DNA of 6,203 nucleotides from an uncultured Bacteroidia bacterium (GCA_902767465.1 CACXHM010000208.1:1-6203); one strand, 5' to 3'. Positions 1 to 6,203 are shown, numbered from the stretch's first letter. Numbers and translations: made by a program. Notes: generated by a model not told the origin, from the sequence alone.

Positions 1-1493
1 CTGATTTCCTTTAGCTTAAGGGCGCCTTCCAGGGCAACGGGATAGTTCATGCCGCGGCCGAGATAAAGGAAGTTCTTTTTGTTGGCATATTCCTGTGCAA
101 GCGCTTTTATCTGCCCGTCATTTTCGAGAATGCGCGAAATCTTGTCCGGAATCTGTTCCAACTCCTGCAGGGCTTCGCAGTAAACGTCTTCGCTGACCGT
201 ACCTTTTTCGCGTCCTATGGCGAGCGCAAGCATTGCGAGCACTGTGGTCTGTCCTGTGAAGGCCTTGGTACTGGCAACTCCGATTTCAGGCCCCACATGG
301 ATATAGGTGCCCGTGTCGGATGCACGGGCAATGCTGCTTCCAACAGCATTTACGATGCCGAATACCATGGCACCTCTCTCGGAGGCCATTTGTACGGCAG
401 AAAGCGTATCGGCGGTTTCTCCGCTCTGAGATATGGCGAACACAACATCCCCGGGGCCTACCACCGGGTCGCTGTAACGGAATTCGCTTGCGTATGCAAC
501 TTCAACCGGAATGCGGCAAAACTGCTCTATAAGCTGCTTTCCAATGAGGGCTGCATGCCAGGAAGTGCCGCAACTCACCATCAGATAGCGTTTGGCATGG
601 ATGAGTTCTTCGCGATGCTCGGTGACAGCGCTGAGCACTATCCTCTTATGCAAGGGAAGAAGTCGGCCGCGCATGCAGTCGCGCAGGACCGCGGGCTGGT
701 CGAAAATCTCTTTCAGCATAAAATGGGGGAAGCCTCCTTTGTCGAGCATGGCAAGGTCAAGGTCCACTTCTTTCGCGCAGACATCCACCTTTCCCGCATT
801 GAGATCGGTGATTTCGAGGGGCTTGCCTTTTGTCACCACGGCAACTTCTTCATCCTTGAGATAAACGATGCGGTTGGTATATCCGGCGATCGGGGAAGCG
901 TCGCTAGCGATGAAGAATTCGCTGTCGGATTCACCTATTCCGATTGCAAGCGGACTGCTTTTGCGGGCTACCACGATGGTATCCGGCGTGTCCTTGTCGA
1001 TTACCGCTATGGCGTATGCGCCGATAACCTTCTTGAGAGCCGCCCGGACCGATGATGCGAGATCGAGCCCGTGTTTGAGGCGAGTGTATTCGATCAACTG
1101 CAGCAGAACTTCGGTATCGGTGTCACTTCGGAACGAAAACCCCCTCGAACGCAACTGCTCACGCAGAACACCGGCATTCTCGATAATGCCGTTGTGGACC
1201 ATGGTAAGATTCCCGCTTTGTGAGATATGGGGGTGGGCGTTTCGTTCATTGGGGGCGCCGTGGGTTGCCCAGCGGGTGTGGGCGATACCTATGGTGCCGC
1301 TGCAGTCGTGTCCGGAAGCCTGCTGCTCCAGATTGACGACTATGCCGACAGCCTTGTATATGTTCAGGTCTCCGTTTTCCGAAATGAGGGCGACTCCAGC
1401 AGAGTCGTAGCCCCGGTACTCCAGCCTGTGGAGGCCTTTGATGAGAATGGGATATGCCTCACGGCATCCTGTATAACCGACTATTCCGCACAT
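1..1493 (-). CDS. glmS: Glutamine--fructose-6-phosphate aminotransferase (isomerizing), 3' end cut by window
   Basis: Cytoplasmic enzyme that makes glucosamine-6-phosphate from fructose-6-phosphate and glutamine, the first step towards UDP-GlcNAc for peptidoglycan and other amino-sugar polymers. The start is clear: the protein begins MCGIVGYTG, where Cys2 becomes the N-terminal nucleophile of the class II (Ntn) glutaminase domain after Met removal. Glutaminase landmarks are RLEYRGYDSAG (23-33), HTRWATHG (72-79), NAHPH (85-89) and HNGIIEN (100-106). The linker to the isomerase part holds MLKEIFDQP (259-267). The first SIS sugar-phosphate domain shows SCGTSWHAA (307-315) and SQSGETADT (355-363), then EIGVASTKAF (403-412). 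The second SIS domain begins around YLGRGMNYPVALEGA (477-491). The frame is open without interruption for 497 codons. The family is about 610 residues, so roughly 115 C-terminal residues, including the end of SIS2 and the C-terminal tail, lie outside. The gene uses more GC-ending codons than its neighbours, as seen by eye. It lies 44 bp downstream of the GH3 gene on the same strand. Confidence 0.97.
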   Translation of the reverse strand, partial: MCGIVGYTGCREAYPILIKGLHRLEYRGYDSAGVALISENGDLNIYKAVGIVVNLEQQASGHDCSGTIGIAHTRWATHGAPNERNAHPHISQSGNLTMVHNGIIENAGVLREQLRSRGFSFRSDTDTEVLLQLIEYTRLKHGLDLASSVRAALKKVIGAYAIAVIDKDTPDTIVVARKSSPLAIGIGESDSEFFIASDASPIAGYTNRIVYLKDEEVAVVTKGKPLEITDLNAGKVDVCAKEVDLDLAMLDKGGFPHFMLKEIFDQPAVLRDCMRGRLLPLHKRIVLSAVTEHREELIHAKRYLMVSCGTSWHAALIGKQLIEQFCRIPVEVAYASEFRYSDPVVGPGDVVFAISQSGETADTLSAVQMASERGAMVFGIVNAVGSSIARASDTGTYIHVGPEIGVASTKAFTGQTTVLAMLALAIGREKGTVSEDVYCEALQELEQIPDKISRILENDGQIKALAQEYANKKNFLYLGRGMNYPVALEGALKLKEI

Positions 1494-1511
1494 GATTAAA
1501 GTTTTAAATTA

Positions 1512-1542
1512 CAAAAATGCGAAATAATTCGGACTATTCAAT
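1512..1542 (-). promoter_or_regulatory. Possible Bacteroidetes-type promoter for glmS (weak match)
   Basis: Reading the minus strand, ATTG (1542-1539) is followed after 19 bases by CATTTTTG (1519-1512). The Bacteroides sigma-ABfr consensus is TTTG at -33 and TAnnTTTG at -7, so each box has one mismatch and the spacing fits. The -33 box overlaps the stop codon of the GH3 gene. A start site just downstream would leave a leader of only about 10 bases before the glmS ATG at 1493. The leader is A/T-rich and has no Shine-Dalgarno sequence, as is usual in this phylum. The match is modest in AT-rich DNA and may be chance. No hairpin terminator is visible in 1494-1537, so read-through from the GH3 gene is also possible. 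Confidence 0.3.
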
Positions 1543-3799
1543 GATGTTTGCCGTATTTCCTTGTCCGTGAGTCGGATATGCGGCCATTCCAATTCAAGCC
1601 ATAGGCAAAATCGTAACTGTTGCCGTCGGTATCGACATAGCAACGCATGTCATGAGGAGTATCTTCGAATTGCTCTTCTACGGTACGCATGTCGGCAGGA
1701 AGCTGGCAGGGGAGCAGCCCTCTTGGTTCAAAGCGACCACTGATTACGTCGAGCAGTGCATTATTGCTGACCCCGAAACTCAAGAGAATTGCGTCGGCAC
1801 AGGGTTCTACTTCTGCCGGAACAAAAGGTCTGTCCATGTGGATTACCATAATGACAGGCTTGTCTCCCATAAGTTCCCTGGTTCGTCTGACCATATGCAT
1901 ATCCTCCTCATTTGATGATATTTCGGTCCGTCCCTTATAGCTTCGATTTCTTGAGGATTCAGTGGGATCTCCACCGGCAATGCTGACTTCGCGTGCAAAT
2001 TCAGCAGTGTACGGGCCCCATTGGAGGCTTATCGGATGATACCGGCCTTCGGACTCATCTCCTTCCGGTAGAGTGTAACCCCAGTGCCCGTACGGCGTTT
2101 TTATAGATACAAGAGCGAAGTCTGCATCTTCCGGATTATCGACAACTTCGAAATATTTCGACATCAGTTCTTTGGAGAACGGATATTCTTCATAAGCATC
2201 GATAGGCTTCATCCAGTGCGTAAGACCCGGACCTACACGGCGGAGGGGTTCGTAAACTTTGAGTTTTCCCCGTATAGGTAAAACTCCTGCGTGATTCTTT
2301 ATCATTGTGACGGACTTTAACTGGGCTTCATATCCAGCCGCAACGAATTCTTTGCATCCGACAATCCTGTCAGCTTCGGCCGGATCAACATAGGGATTCT
2401 CGAAAAGCCCAACCCTAAATATGTTGAGAAGAAGCCTTTTGGCAGAAAGTTCGAAGCGTTCTCTTGCGCTTTGTTCCCCGTATTTTTCTTCCCATAGTTT
2501 ATATGCTTCCAAACTGGGTCCATTGTCATAAACACCACCGAGTTGGTCGACCCCTGCTTCAAAAACCTTTAAACGTCTTTCGGCAAGTGTCACGTTCTCC
2601 ATTCCCCATGGCTTGCCTTTATGACGCCAGGTTTGCTGATAGTCTTTTACAATGCCCCAGTCGGTACAGACTACTCCTTCATAATGGTTTTTGTCACGAA
2701 GCAACTCCTGGATGATGTAATGGCTGAAACCATTTCCTACGTTCTGTCCTGAGGGGTCTTGATTGTAAGAAATTGTATAATAAGGCATTACGGCTGAGGC
2801 CATTTTTGTTTTGCCATGCAACTTGAAGGCTCCGTCTTCGAAGGGAATAAGGCCGAGCCTAAAGTTTTCTCCAGGGTAAACCGCATATTTTCCAATGCCA
2901 AAATGGGCGTCGCGACCGGCCTCCCCGCTGCCTCCTCCTGGCCAGTGCTTGACCATACAGTTGACAGAGTTTTGTCCCCATCCGTTTTTGCTGCCTTTTG
3001 TGGTCTGGAATGCATCGCAGTATTCACGGGCTATATCTCGGTTTAGATATGGGTCTTCACTGAAGGTGCCGTAAAAGCGGCGCCAGCGCGGTTCTGTGGC
3101 AATGTCTATTTGTGGGGAGAGGGCAGTTGTGATACCTAAGGCACGGTATTCGGTGGAAACGATCTCGCCATGCCTGCGGATGACATCCATGTCGAAAGTT
3201 GCGCCAAGACCAATCTCTCTTGGCCATCGGGAGATACTGCTGCTGCCATCCGGATTGAATTCGCCATCCGGCTCATGCTTGTAGGTGCTGGTGTTTGCCT
3301 TGCCATTTGTGTAGTTTCGCGGATCTGAAGAATTGTTGGCCGGGATGCCAAGAGGCTGTTCTTCACAGAAAGCCTGCATGGTGTTACACCAGCGTGCACC
3401 TGCGCCAGGTGAAGAGATGCCTGCAACCAGAACATGTCGCACGTGGTCTTCTCCCAGGAACTGTTTCTGTTTATCAGTCAGCACTGGATCCTCTACGGTG
3501 ATTGAAGATGAATAAATCATAAGGCCGCAAATTTGCTCAATGCTCATCTTCGATGCAAGATCGGCAGCTCTTTTTTCAGGGGATTGCCGCCAGTCTTCGT
3601 AAGGGTCCAGTTCGCCGTTATGATTTAAATCTTTGAATATAAGGTTGTTGATTTTTATAATAGGAGCAGATGAGAGCCCTAATACCGGACCCTTGCTTTG
3701 GCATATGACAGTATATCCGTCATGTTTTTCATACCGGATTTCGTTCTGTGTGCACGCAGATAACAAAATGATAGTGGAGAAAAGTAAGATTGTTCTCAT
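1538..3799 (-). CDS. Glycoside hydrolase family 3 lipoprotein (beta-glucosidase/beta-xylosidase type)
   Basis: A 753-residue exported glycosidase that should remove beta-linked sugars from the non-reducing end of a glycan; the exact substrate cannot be read. The N-terminus has a short hydrophobic signal ending in a lipobox, LLSAC, with Cys16 as lipidation site, so it is probably anchored in a membrane facing the periplasm or surface. GH3 landmarks in the TIM-barrel domain are LGIPANNSSDPRN (150-162), EPRWRRFYGTFSEDPYL (236-252), KHWPGGG (284-290) with the sugar-binding Lys-His pair, and EGVVCTDWG (374-382), where Asp380 is the expected nucleophile. The alpha/beta sandwich domain runs from about 490 to the FAYGLNW end signature (731-737); it should carry the acid/base residue, which I cannot assign. 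No fibronectin-III domain follows. An EF-hand-like loop lies at 57-68. The motif KHWPGGG instead of KHFPGHG with a DSH loop argues against a NagZ-type N-acetylglucosaminidase. The ATG is preceded by an 11-bp gap after the ROK stop codon, so the two genes are likely cotranscribed. Confidence 0.93.
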   Translation of the reverse strand: MRTILLFSTIILLSACTQNEIRYEKHDGYTVICQSKGPVLGLSSAPIIKINNLIFKDLNHNGELDPYEDWRQSPEKRAADLASKMSIEQICGLMIYSSSITVEDPVLTDKQKQFLGEDHVRHVLVAGISSPGAGARWCNTMQAFCEEQPLGIPANNSSDPRNYTNGKANTSTYKHEPDGEFNPDGSSSISRWPREIGLGATFDMDVIRRHGEIVSTEYRALGITTALSPQIDIATEPRWRRFYGTFSEDPYLNRDIAREYCDAFQTTKGSKNGWGQNSVNCMVKHWPGGGSGEAGRDAHFGIGKYAVYPGENFRLGLIPFEDGAFKLHGKTKMASAVMPYYTISYNQDPSGQNVGNGFSHYIIQELLRDKNHYEGVVCTDWGIVKDYQQTWRHKGKPWGMENVTLAERRLKVFEAGVDQLGGVYDNGPSLEAYKLWEEKYGEQSARERFELSAKRLLLNIFRVGLFENPYVDPAEADRIVGCKEFVAAGYEAQLKSVTMIKNHAGVLPIRGKLKVYEPLRRVGPGLTHWMKPIDAYEEYPFSKELMSKYFEVVDNPEDADFALVSIKTPYGHWGYTLPEGDESEGRYHPISLQWGPYTAEFAREVSIAGGDPTESSRNRSYKGRTEISSNEEDMHMVRRTRELMGDKPVIMVIHMDRPFVPAEVEPCADAILLSFGVSNNALLDVISGRFEPRGLLPCQLPADMRTVEEQFEDTPHDMRCYVDTDGNSYDFAYGLNWNGRISDSRTRKYGKHH

Positions 3800-3810
3800 T
3801 GTCGTATTTG

Positions 3811-5007
3811 TCAGAATGTGAGGGAAACATAGTTTTTTCGTGCGATAAGACAGGCTCCACGCACTCCTGCTTGTTCTCCTAACGTTGATTTGAGAATTTT
3901 TACGTTTTTGTTCAGCAGTCTCAGGGAATATTTTCGAACTGCCTGTGTCAGAGGTTGGAAATAAAAATCACCTGCGCCGAGGAGACTCCCCCCGACAACC
4001 ACTGTGTCGGGGTTGAAAATGTTGATGAGGTTAGCAATCTGTCGTCCCATCTCGGTACCGGCCTGTTCAATAAGATCAATGCAAAGCGCGTCCTCCTTAT
4101 TCACTGCATCAATGATAGAATACTCGTCTATCTCCTTAGCTGAGGACAATATAGATGTTTTGCCTTCTGCGAAAGCTTCTTGTAGTTTCCTGGTGAGAGC
4201 CCGGCCGGAGATTTCAGTTTCAAGACAACCTTTTTTACCGCAATGGCAGATCACCTGATTGTTATAGACATTGATATGTCCCAGTTCTCCGGCATATCCG
4301 TCTGCACCATAATACATATGTCCTTCCGAGATGATTGACATGCCGATTCCCCAACCGGCATTAATGAAAATGACATTCTTCCCGTTCGCGCAACTGCCCT
4401 CCCGGCTTTCGCCATAAGCCATTGCGCGGGTGTCGTTGTCAATGAATGTCTTGATCCCGAGACGGACGGAAAGAGTGTCGGCTAACGGTTCTTCAAGGTC
4501 CTCAAAATTGAAAATGCTATAGCTGTCACCCGTTTTGATATTGACACGCCCGCTGATATTGACATTGATGGACTTTATCAGTTCTTTTGGTACTCCCAGA
4601 TCTGAAATGAACGAATCGATGTTCAAACAGATGAATTCAAGGGTTTCAGGAGTGTTTTCAAAAGTGTGGACGATCTTAGCCTGACAAAACTGCCTGCCCG
4701 AAAAATCAATTGCGGCCAGAATTATTTCATTGTGCTTGATGTCAACCCCGATAAAAACTGCGTGATCGGGATTGATACTGTATATTACTGCCTGCCGTCC
4801 CCTTTCTTCGACAGTCTTTCCCTGTCGAAGAACCAAGCCGTCTTTTATCAGCAGATTCAGGTTTTTTGTTACGGTGGGAACACTGTAACCAGACCGGGCT
4901 GCAAGTTCGCTTATTGTGCAGGGACCGTACGAAAGAAATGTTTCGATGACATTGCTTGTTATTCCATTCATTGATTTGCCGTTATATTTGTTCGCAAAAT
5001 AAATCAT
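3811..5007 (-). CDS. ROK-family transcriptional regulator (NagC/XylR/Mlc type)
   Basis: A 398-residue DNA-binding sugar sensor, probably a repressor released by a sugar ligand. Numbering is from the chosen ATG at 5007. A winged helix-turn-helix spans about 19-60 (ISELAARSGYSVPTVTKNL, wing with ERGRQ near 68-72). The ROK domain follows. Seen are the NDTRAMAYGE segment (191-200, with the Asp that is the catalytic base in ROK kinases), the glycine-rich GWGIGMS (218-224), GELGH (240-244), and the zinc motif His244, Cys254, Cys256, Cys261 (CHCGKKGCLE). The ATP phosphate loop DxGxT is replaced by DIKHNE, so it should sense rather than phosphorylate sugar. Start choice: the frame extends to a TTG at 5025, but ATG 5007 follows a typical A-rich leader (AATAAATAAA) and leaves the usual short tail before the HTH; ATG 4971 is a third option. 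It heads a probable operon with the GH3 gene and diverges from the epimerase gene. A large near-palindrome sits just upstream, which suggests autoregulation. Confidence 0.92.
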   Translation of the reverse strand: MIYFANKYNGKSMNGITSNVIETFLSYGPCTISELAARSGYSVPTVTKNLNLLIKDGLVLRQGKTVEERGRQAVIYSINPDHAVFIGVDIKHNEIILAAIDFSGRQFCQAKIVHTFENTPETLEFICLNIDSFISDLGVPKELIKSINVNISGRVNIKTGDSYSIFNFEDLEEPLADTLSVRLGIKTFIDNDTRAMAYGESREGSCANGKNVIFINAGWGIGMSIISEGHMYYGADGYAGELGHINVYNNQVICHCGKKGCLETEISGRALTRKLQEAFAEGKTSILSSAKEIDEYSIIDAVNKEDALCIDLIEQAGTEMGRQIANLINIFNPDTVVVGGSLLGAGDFYFQPLTQAVRKYSLRLLNKNVKILKSTLGEQAGVRGACLIARKNYVSLTF

Positions 5008-5022
5008 TTTATTTATTATGTG

Positions 5023-5056
5023 CAATAATTCATAATTATTTAATAATGAATTGTTG
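5023..5056. promoter_or_regulatory. 34-bp near-palindrome upstream of the ROK gene, candidate operator
   Basis: The outer arms are CAATAATTCAT (5023-5033) and ATGAATTGTTG (5046-5056). Their inverted match is 10 of 11, and the AT-rich centre continues the symmetry, so 14 of 17 positions pair about an axis between 5039 and 5040. It lies 16 bp upstream of the likely ROK start codon and would overlap the alternative TTG start. ROK repressors bind long palindromes as dimers, so this is a reasonable autoregulatory operator. The DNA here is very AT-rich, which makes chance symmetry more likely. Nothing in the sequence shows binding directly. Confidence 0.45.
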
Positions 5057-5061
5057 TAATC

Positions 5062-5091
5062 TTTATTAACCGATGAATGTGTATATGTTTG
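5062..5091 (+). promoter_or_regulatory. Candidate Bacteroidetes-type promoter for the epimerase gene
   Basis: TATGTTTG at 5084-5091 is a perfect match to the -7 consensus TAnnTTTG. Upstream, TTTA at 5062-5065 matches three of four bases of the -33 TTTG, with an 18-base spacer, slightly short of the usual range. Transcription would begin near 5098 and leave a leader of about 115 bases. That leader would contain the 5111-5129 palindrome, placing a bound repressor just downstream of the start site. This is the only exact TAnnTTTG on the plus strand of the divergent region. On the minus strand no TTTG occurs between 5008 and 5213, so no canonical promoter could be assigned to the ROK gene. Confidence 0.45.
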
Positions 5092-5110
5092 ATAATAAAT
5101 GCTTTATACT

Positions 5111-5129
5111 GGATTTTCCAATCCGGATT
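5111..5129. promoter_or_regulatory. Overlapping GGATT/AATCC inverted repeats, candidate operator
   Basis: The stretch reads GGATT-TTCC-AATCC-GGATT. AATCCGGATT at 5120-5129 is a perfect 10-bp palindrome, and the same AATCC arm also pairs with the first GGATT at 5111-5115 across a 4-base spacer. It is the most GC-containing patch of the otherwise AT-rich divergent region and lies near its middle. Position and symmetry suit a regulator-binding site acting on the epimerase gene. It differs in sequence from the 5023-5056 palindrome, so the two may bind different proteins. The function is inferred only. Confidence 0.35.
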
Positions 5130-5139
5130 AATAAAATGA

Positions 5140-5169
5140 TTTAAAATAAATGTTCTGAATAAATATTTG
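5140..5169 (+). promoter_or_regulatory. Second, weaker candidate promoter for the epimerase gene
   Basis: AATATTTG at 5162-5169 matches TAnnTTTG at all fixed positions but the first, and TTTA at 5140-5143 matches three of four bases of the -33 TTTG with an 18-base spacer, the same arrangement as the candidate at 5062-5091. A start near 5176 would give a short leader of about 38 bases, a more ordinary length than that of the upstream candidate. The AT-rich context makes a chance match plausible, and one of the two candidates may be unused. Confidence 0.25.
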
Positions 5170-5213
5170 GTTATAATTGCGATAGGTACGCTAACAATAA
5201 CCTTTTCATTATT

Positions 5214-6203
5214 ATGTCGATAACTGTGAATAGAATTGATTTTAGAGAAGTTGCTCATAAATACAAGGATGAGTTACTTGGCGGGGTCATGCCCTTTTGG
5301 TTGGAAAATTCGATTGATCATGAATTCGGAGGTTTTTTTACTTGCCTGAACCGGGATGGATCTGTATTTGACACAGACAAATTCATTTGGCTTCAAGGCA
5401 GGGAGGTATGGATGTTGTCAATGCTGTGCAATAAACTCGGCAAGAGACAGGAATGGCTTGATGCAGCCTCGAAGGGCGCAGAGTTTCTGAAAAAATATGG
5501 ACATGACGGGAACTTTGATTTTTACTTCTCCCTCACCAGGGATGGCCGGCCTTTAGTCCAGCCTTATAATATTTTCTCGAATACCTTTGCCTGCATGGCA
5601 TTTGCTCAGCTGGCGGTAGCTACCGGCAGCGATGAATATGCCGATTGTGCCAGACGGACTTTTGAACGGATCCTGCGTCGAGTTGACAATCCAAAGGGTA
5701 TATGGGAAAAAACAGTGCCAGGAACACGACCCTTGAAGGGTTTCTCCTTGCCTATGATCCTTTGCAATATGGCGCTGGAGGTTGAACCCATTATGCAGGA
5801 CAGAGCCTTGTTGGACAGAACTATAGAGAATTGCCTTCACGAGGTAATGGATGTTTTTTATCGTCCGGAATTAGGATGTATGCTCGAAAATGTCGCTCCG
5901 GACGGAACTCCGGTCGATTGTTTCGAGGGACGGAAAATCAATCCTGGACATGATCTTGAAGCCCTCTGGTTCATAATGGATCTGGGATTAAGGCTGAACA
6001 GACCGGAACTGATTGATCGCTGCAAAGAGATATCGTTGAAAGTTATTGAACGTGGCTGGGACAAAGAATATGGCGGCATATTCTACTTCATGGACAGCAA
6101 AGGCGCACCGATGCAGGAGTTGGAATATGACCAGAAACTGTGGTGGGTTCATTTCGAGGCTGCGGTCTGCATGCTCAAAGGATATCAGTTGACACGTGAC
6201 GAA
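5214..6203 (+). CDS. N-acylglucosamine 2-epimerase (AGE/RnBP) family protein, 3' end cut by window
   Basis: A cytoplasmic (alpha/alpha)6-barrel sugar epimerase or isomerase. The founding activity interconverts N-acetylglucosamine and N-acetylmannosamine; relatives act on mannose, sulfoquinovose-type sugars or disaccharides, so the substrate is open. Landmarks are FGGFFTCLNRDGSVFDTDK (38-56), WLQGREVW (59-66) with an active-site Arg63, FYFSLTRDGRP (103-113), FSNTFACMAFAQLA (121-134), and NPGHDLEALWF (243-253), where His246 aligns with the first catalytic histidine of pig RnBP/AGE. KLWWVHFEA (308-316) matches the conserved segment before the C-terminal helices. The frame is open to the edge, giving 330 residues of an expected 390-420. 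The second catalytic histidine (His382 in pig) lies in the missing part. The ATG at 5214 is the only ATG after the in-frame stop at 5160-5162. The gene is divergent from the ROK regulator and may be under its control. The close match in the FFTCL and WLQGR blocks favours the AGE/RnBP branch over cellobiose 2-epimerase. Confidence 0.92.
   Translation, partial: MSITVNRIDFREVAHKYKDELLGGVMPFWLENSIDHEFGGFFTCLNRDGSVFDTDKFIWLQGREVWMLSMLCNKLGKRQEWLDAASKGAEFLKKYGHDGNFDFYFSLTRDGRPLVQPYNIFSNTFACMAFAQLAVATGSDEYADCARRTFERILRRVDNPKGIWEKTVPGTRPLKGFSLPMILCNMALEVEPIMQDRALLDRTIENCLHEVMDVFYRPELGCMLENVAPDGTPVDCFEGRKINPGHDLEALWFIMDLGLRLNRPELIDRCKEISLKVIERGWDKEYGGIFYFMDSKGAPMQELEYDQKLWWVHFEAAVCMLKGYQLTRDE

Noticed and set aside
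297..1055. Plus-strand open frame of 252 codons
   Set aside because: It lies wholly antisense to glmS, whose minus-strand frame is continuous and matches a known family along its length. The plus-strand translation shows no recognisable domain.
868..1410. Plus-strand open frame of 180 codons
   Set aside because: It is antisense to the glmS glutaminase domain and has low-complexity Ser/Arg-rich content typical of shadow frames in GC-richer DNA.
1494..1537. Terminator between the GH3 gene and glmS
   Set aside because: No stem-loop with a following T-run is visible in these 44 bases on the minus strand.
2869..2950. GH3 enzyme as a NagZ-type beta-N-acetylglucosaminidase, which would have fitted an amino-sugar theme
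   Set aside because: NagZ enzymes carry KHFPGHG followed by a DSH catalytic loop. This protein has KHWPGGG and a two-domain layout typical of glucosidase/xylosidase-type GH3.
5062..5099. TTTATTA/TAATAAA inverted repeat with a 24-base gap around the promoter candidate
   Set aside because: Only 7 A/T pairs in very AT-rich DNA; chance is a sufficient explanation.
5094..5165. Repeated AATAAATG-like octamers at 5094, 5145 and (AATAAATA) 5158
   Set aside because: Irregular spacing and purely A/T-rich composition; not convincing as operator repeats.
5040..5258. Minus-strand open frame of 72 codons covering the divergent region
   Set aside because: It spans both palindromes and the promoter candidates and overlaps the epimerase start antisense. 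The Ile/His/Lys-rich translation reflects AT-rich DNA and matches nothing recognisable.
5553..5840. Minus-strand open frame of 95 codons
   Set aside because: It is antisense to the well-supported epimerase gene, with no domain.

Overview
The window looks like Bacteroidota, most likely a member of the Bacteroidales. Three things support this. The GlmS homologue carries a GPEIGVASTKAFTGQ stretch that I recall from Bacteroidales enzymes. Starts sit in A/T-rich leaders without Shine-Dalgarno sequences. The best promoter match is the Bacteroidetes-type -7 element TAnnTTTG rather than a sigma70-type box. No genus can be named. All assignments come from reading motifs in the sequence; no database search was run.

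Layout, left to right. Positions 1-1493, minus strand: the N-terminal 497 codons of glmS (glutamine--fructose-6-phosphate aminotransferase), cut off by the left edge. Positions 1538-3799, minus: a complete GH3 glycoside hydrolase with a lipoprotein signal. Positions 3811-5007, minus: a complete ROK-family transcriptional regulator with an N-terminal winged helix and a sugar-sensing domain. Positions 5008-5213: an AT-rich divergent control region with a large near-palindrome beside the ROK start, a perfect 10-bp palindrome in the middle and two candidate promoters facing right. Positions 5214-6203, plus: the first 330 codons of an N-acylglucosamine 2-epimerase (AGE/RnBP) family enzyme, cut off by the right edge.

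How it may work together (inference). The regulator and the GH3 enzyme are separated by only 11 bp and are probably one transcript. The epimerase diverges from them, so one sugar-responsive repressor could control both arms from the 5008-5213 region. The GH3 enzyme would release a sugar outside the cytoplasm, the epimerase would interconvert a sugar in the cytoplasm, and the ROK protein would sense a related sugar. GlmS supplies glucosamine-6-phosphate for cell-wall and amino-sugar synthesis. It lies 44 bp downstream of the GH3 gene with no visible terminator between them, but it is a core gene and a weak promoter of its own can be proposed. Its base composition looks more GC-rich than the neighbouring genes.

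I see no RNA genes, CRISPR arrays, insertion sequences or attachment sites. I do not see a clearly unprecedented system. The points most worth testing are the palindromes in the divergent region, the non-canonical phosphate loop of the ROK protein, the EF-hand-like loop in the GH3 enzyme and the epimerase/GH3/ROK grouping next to glmS.
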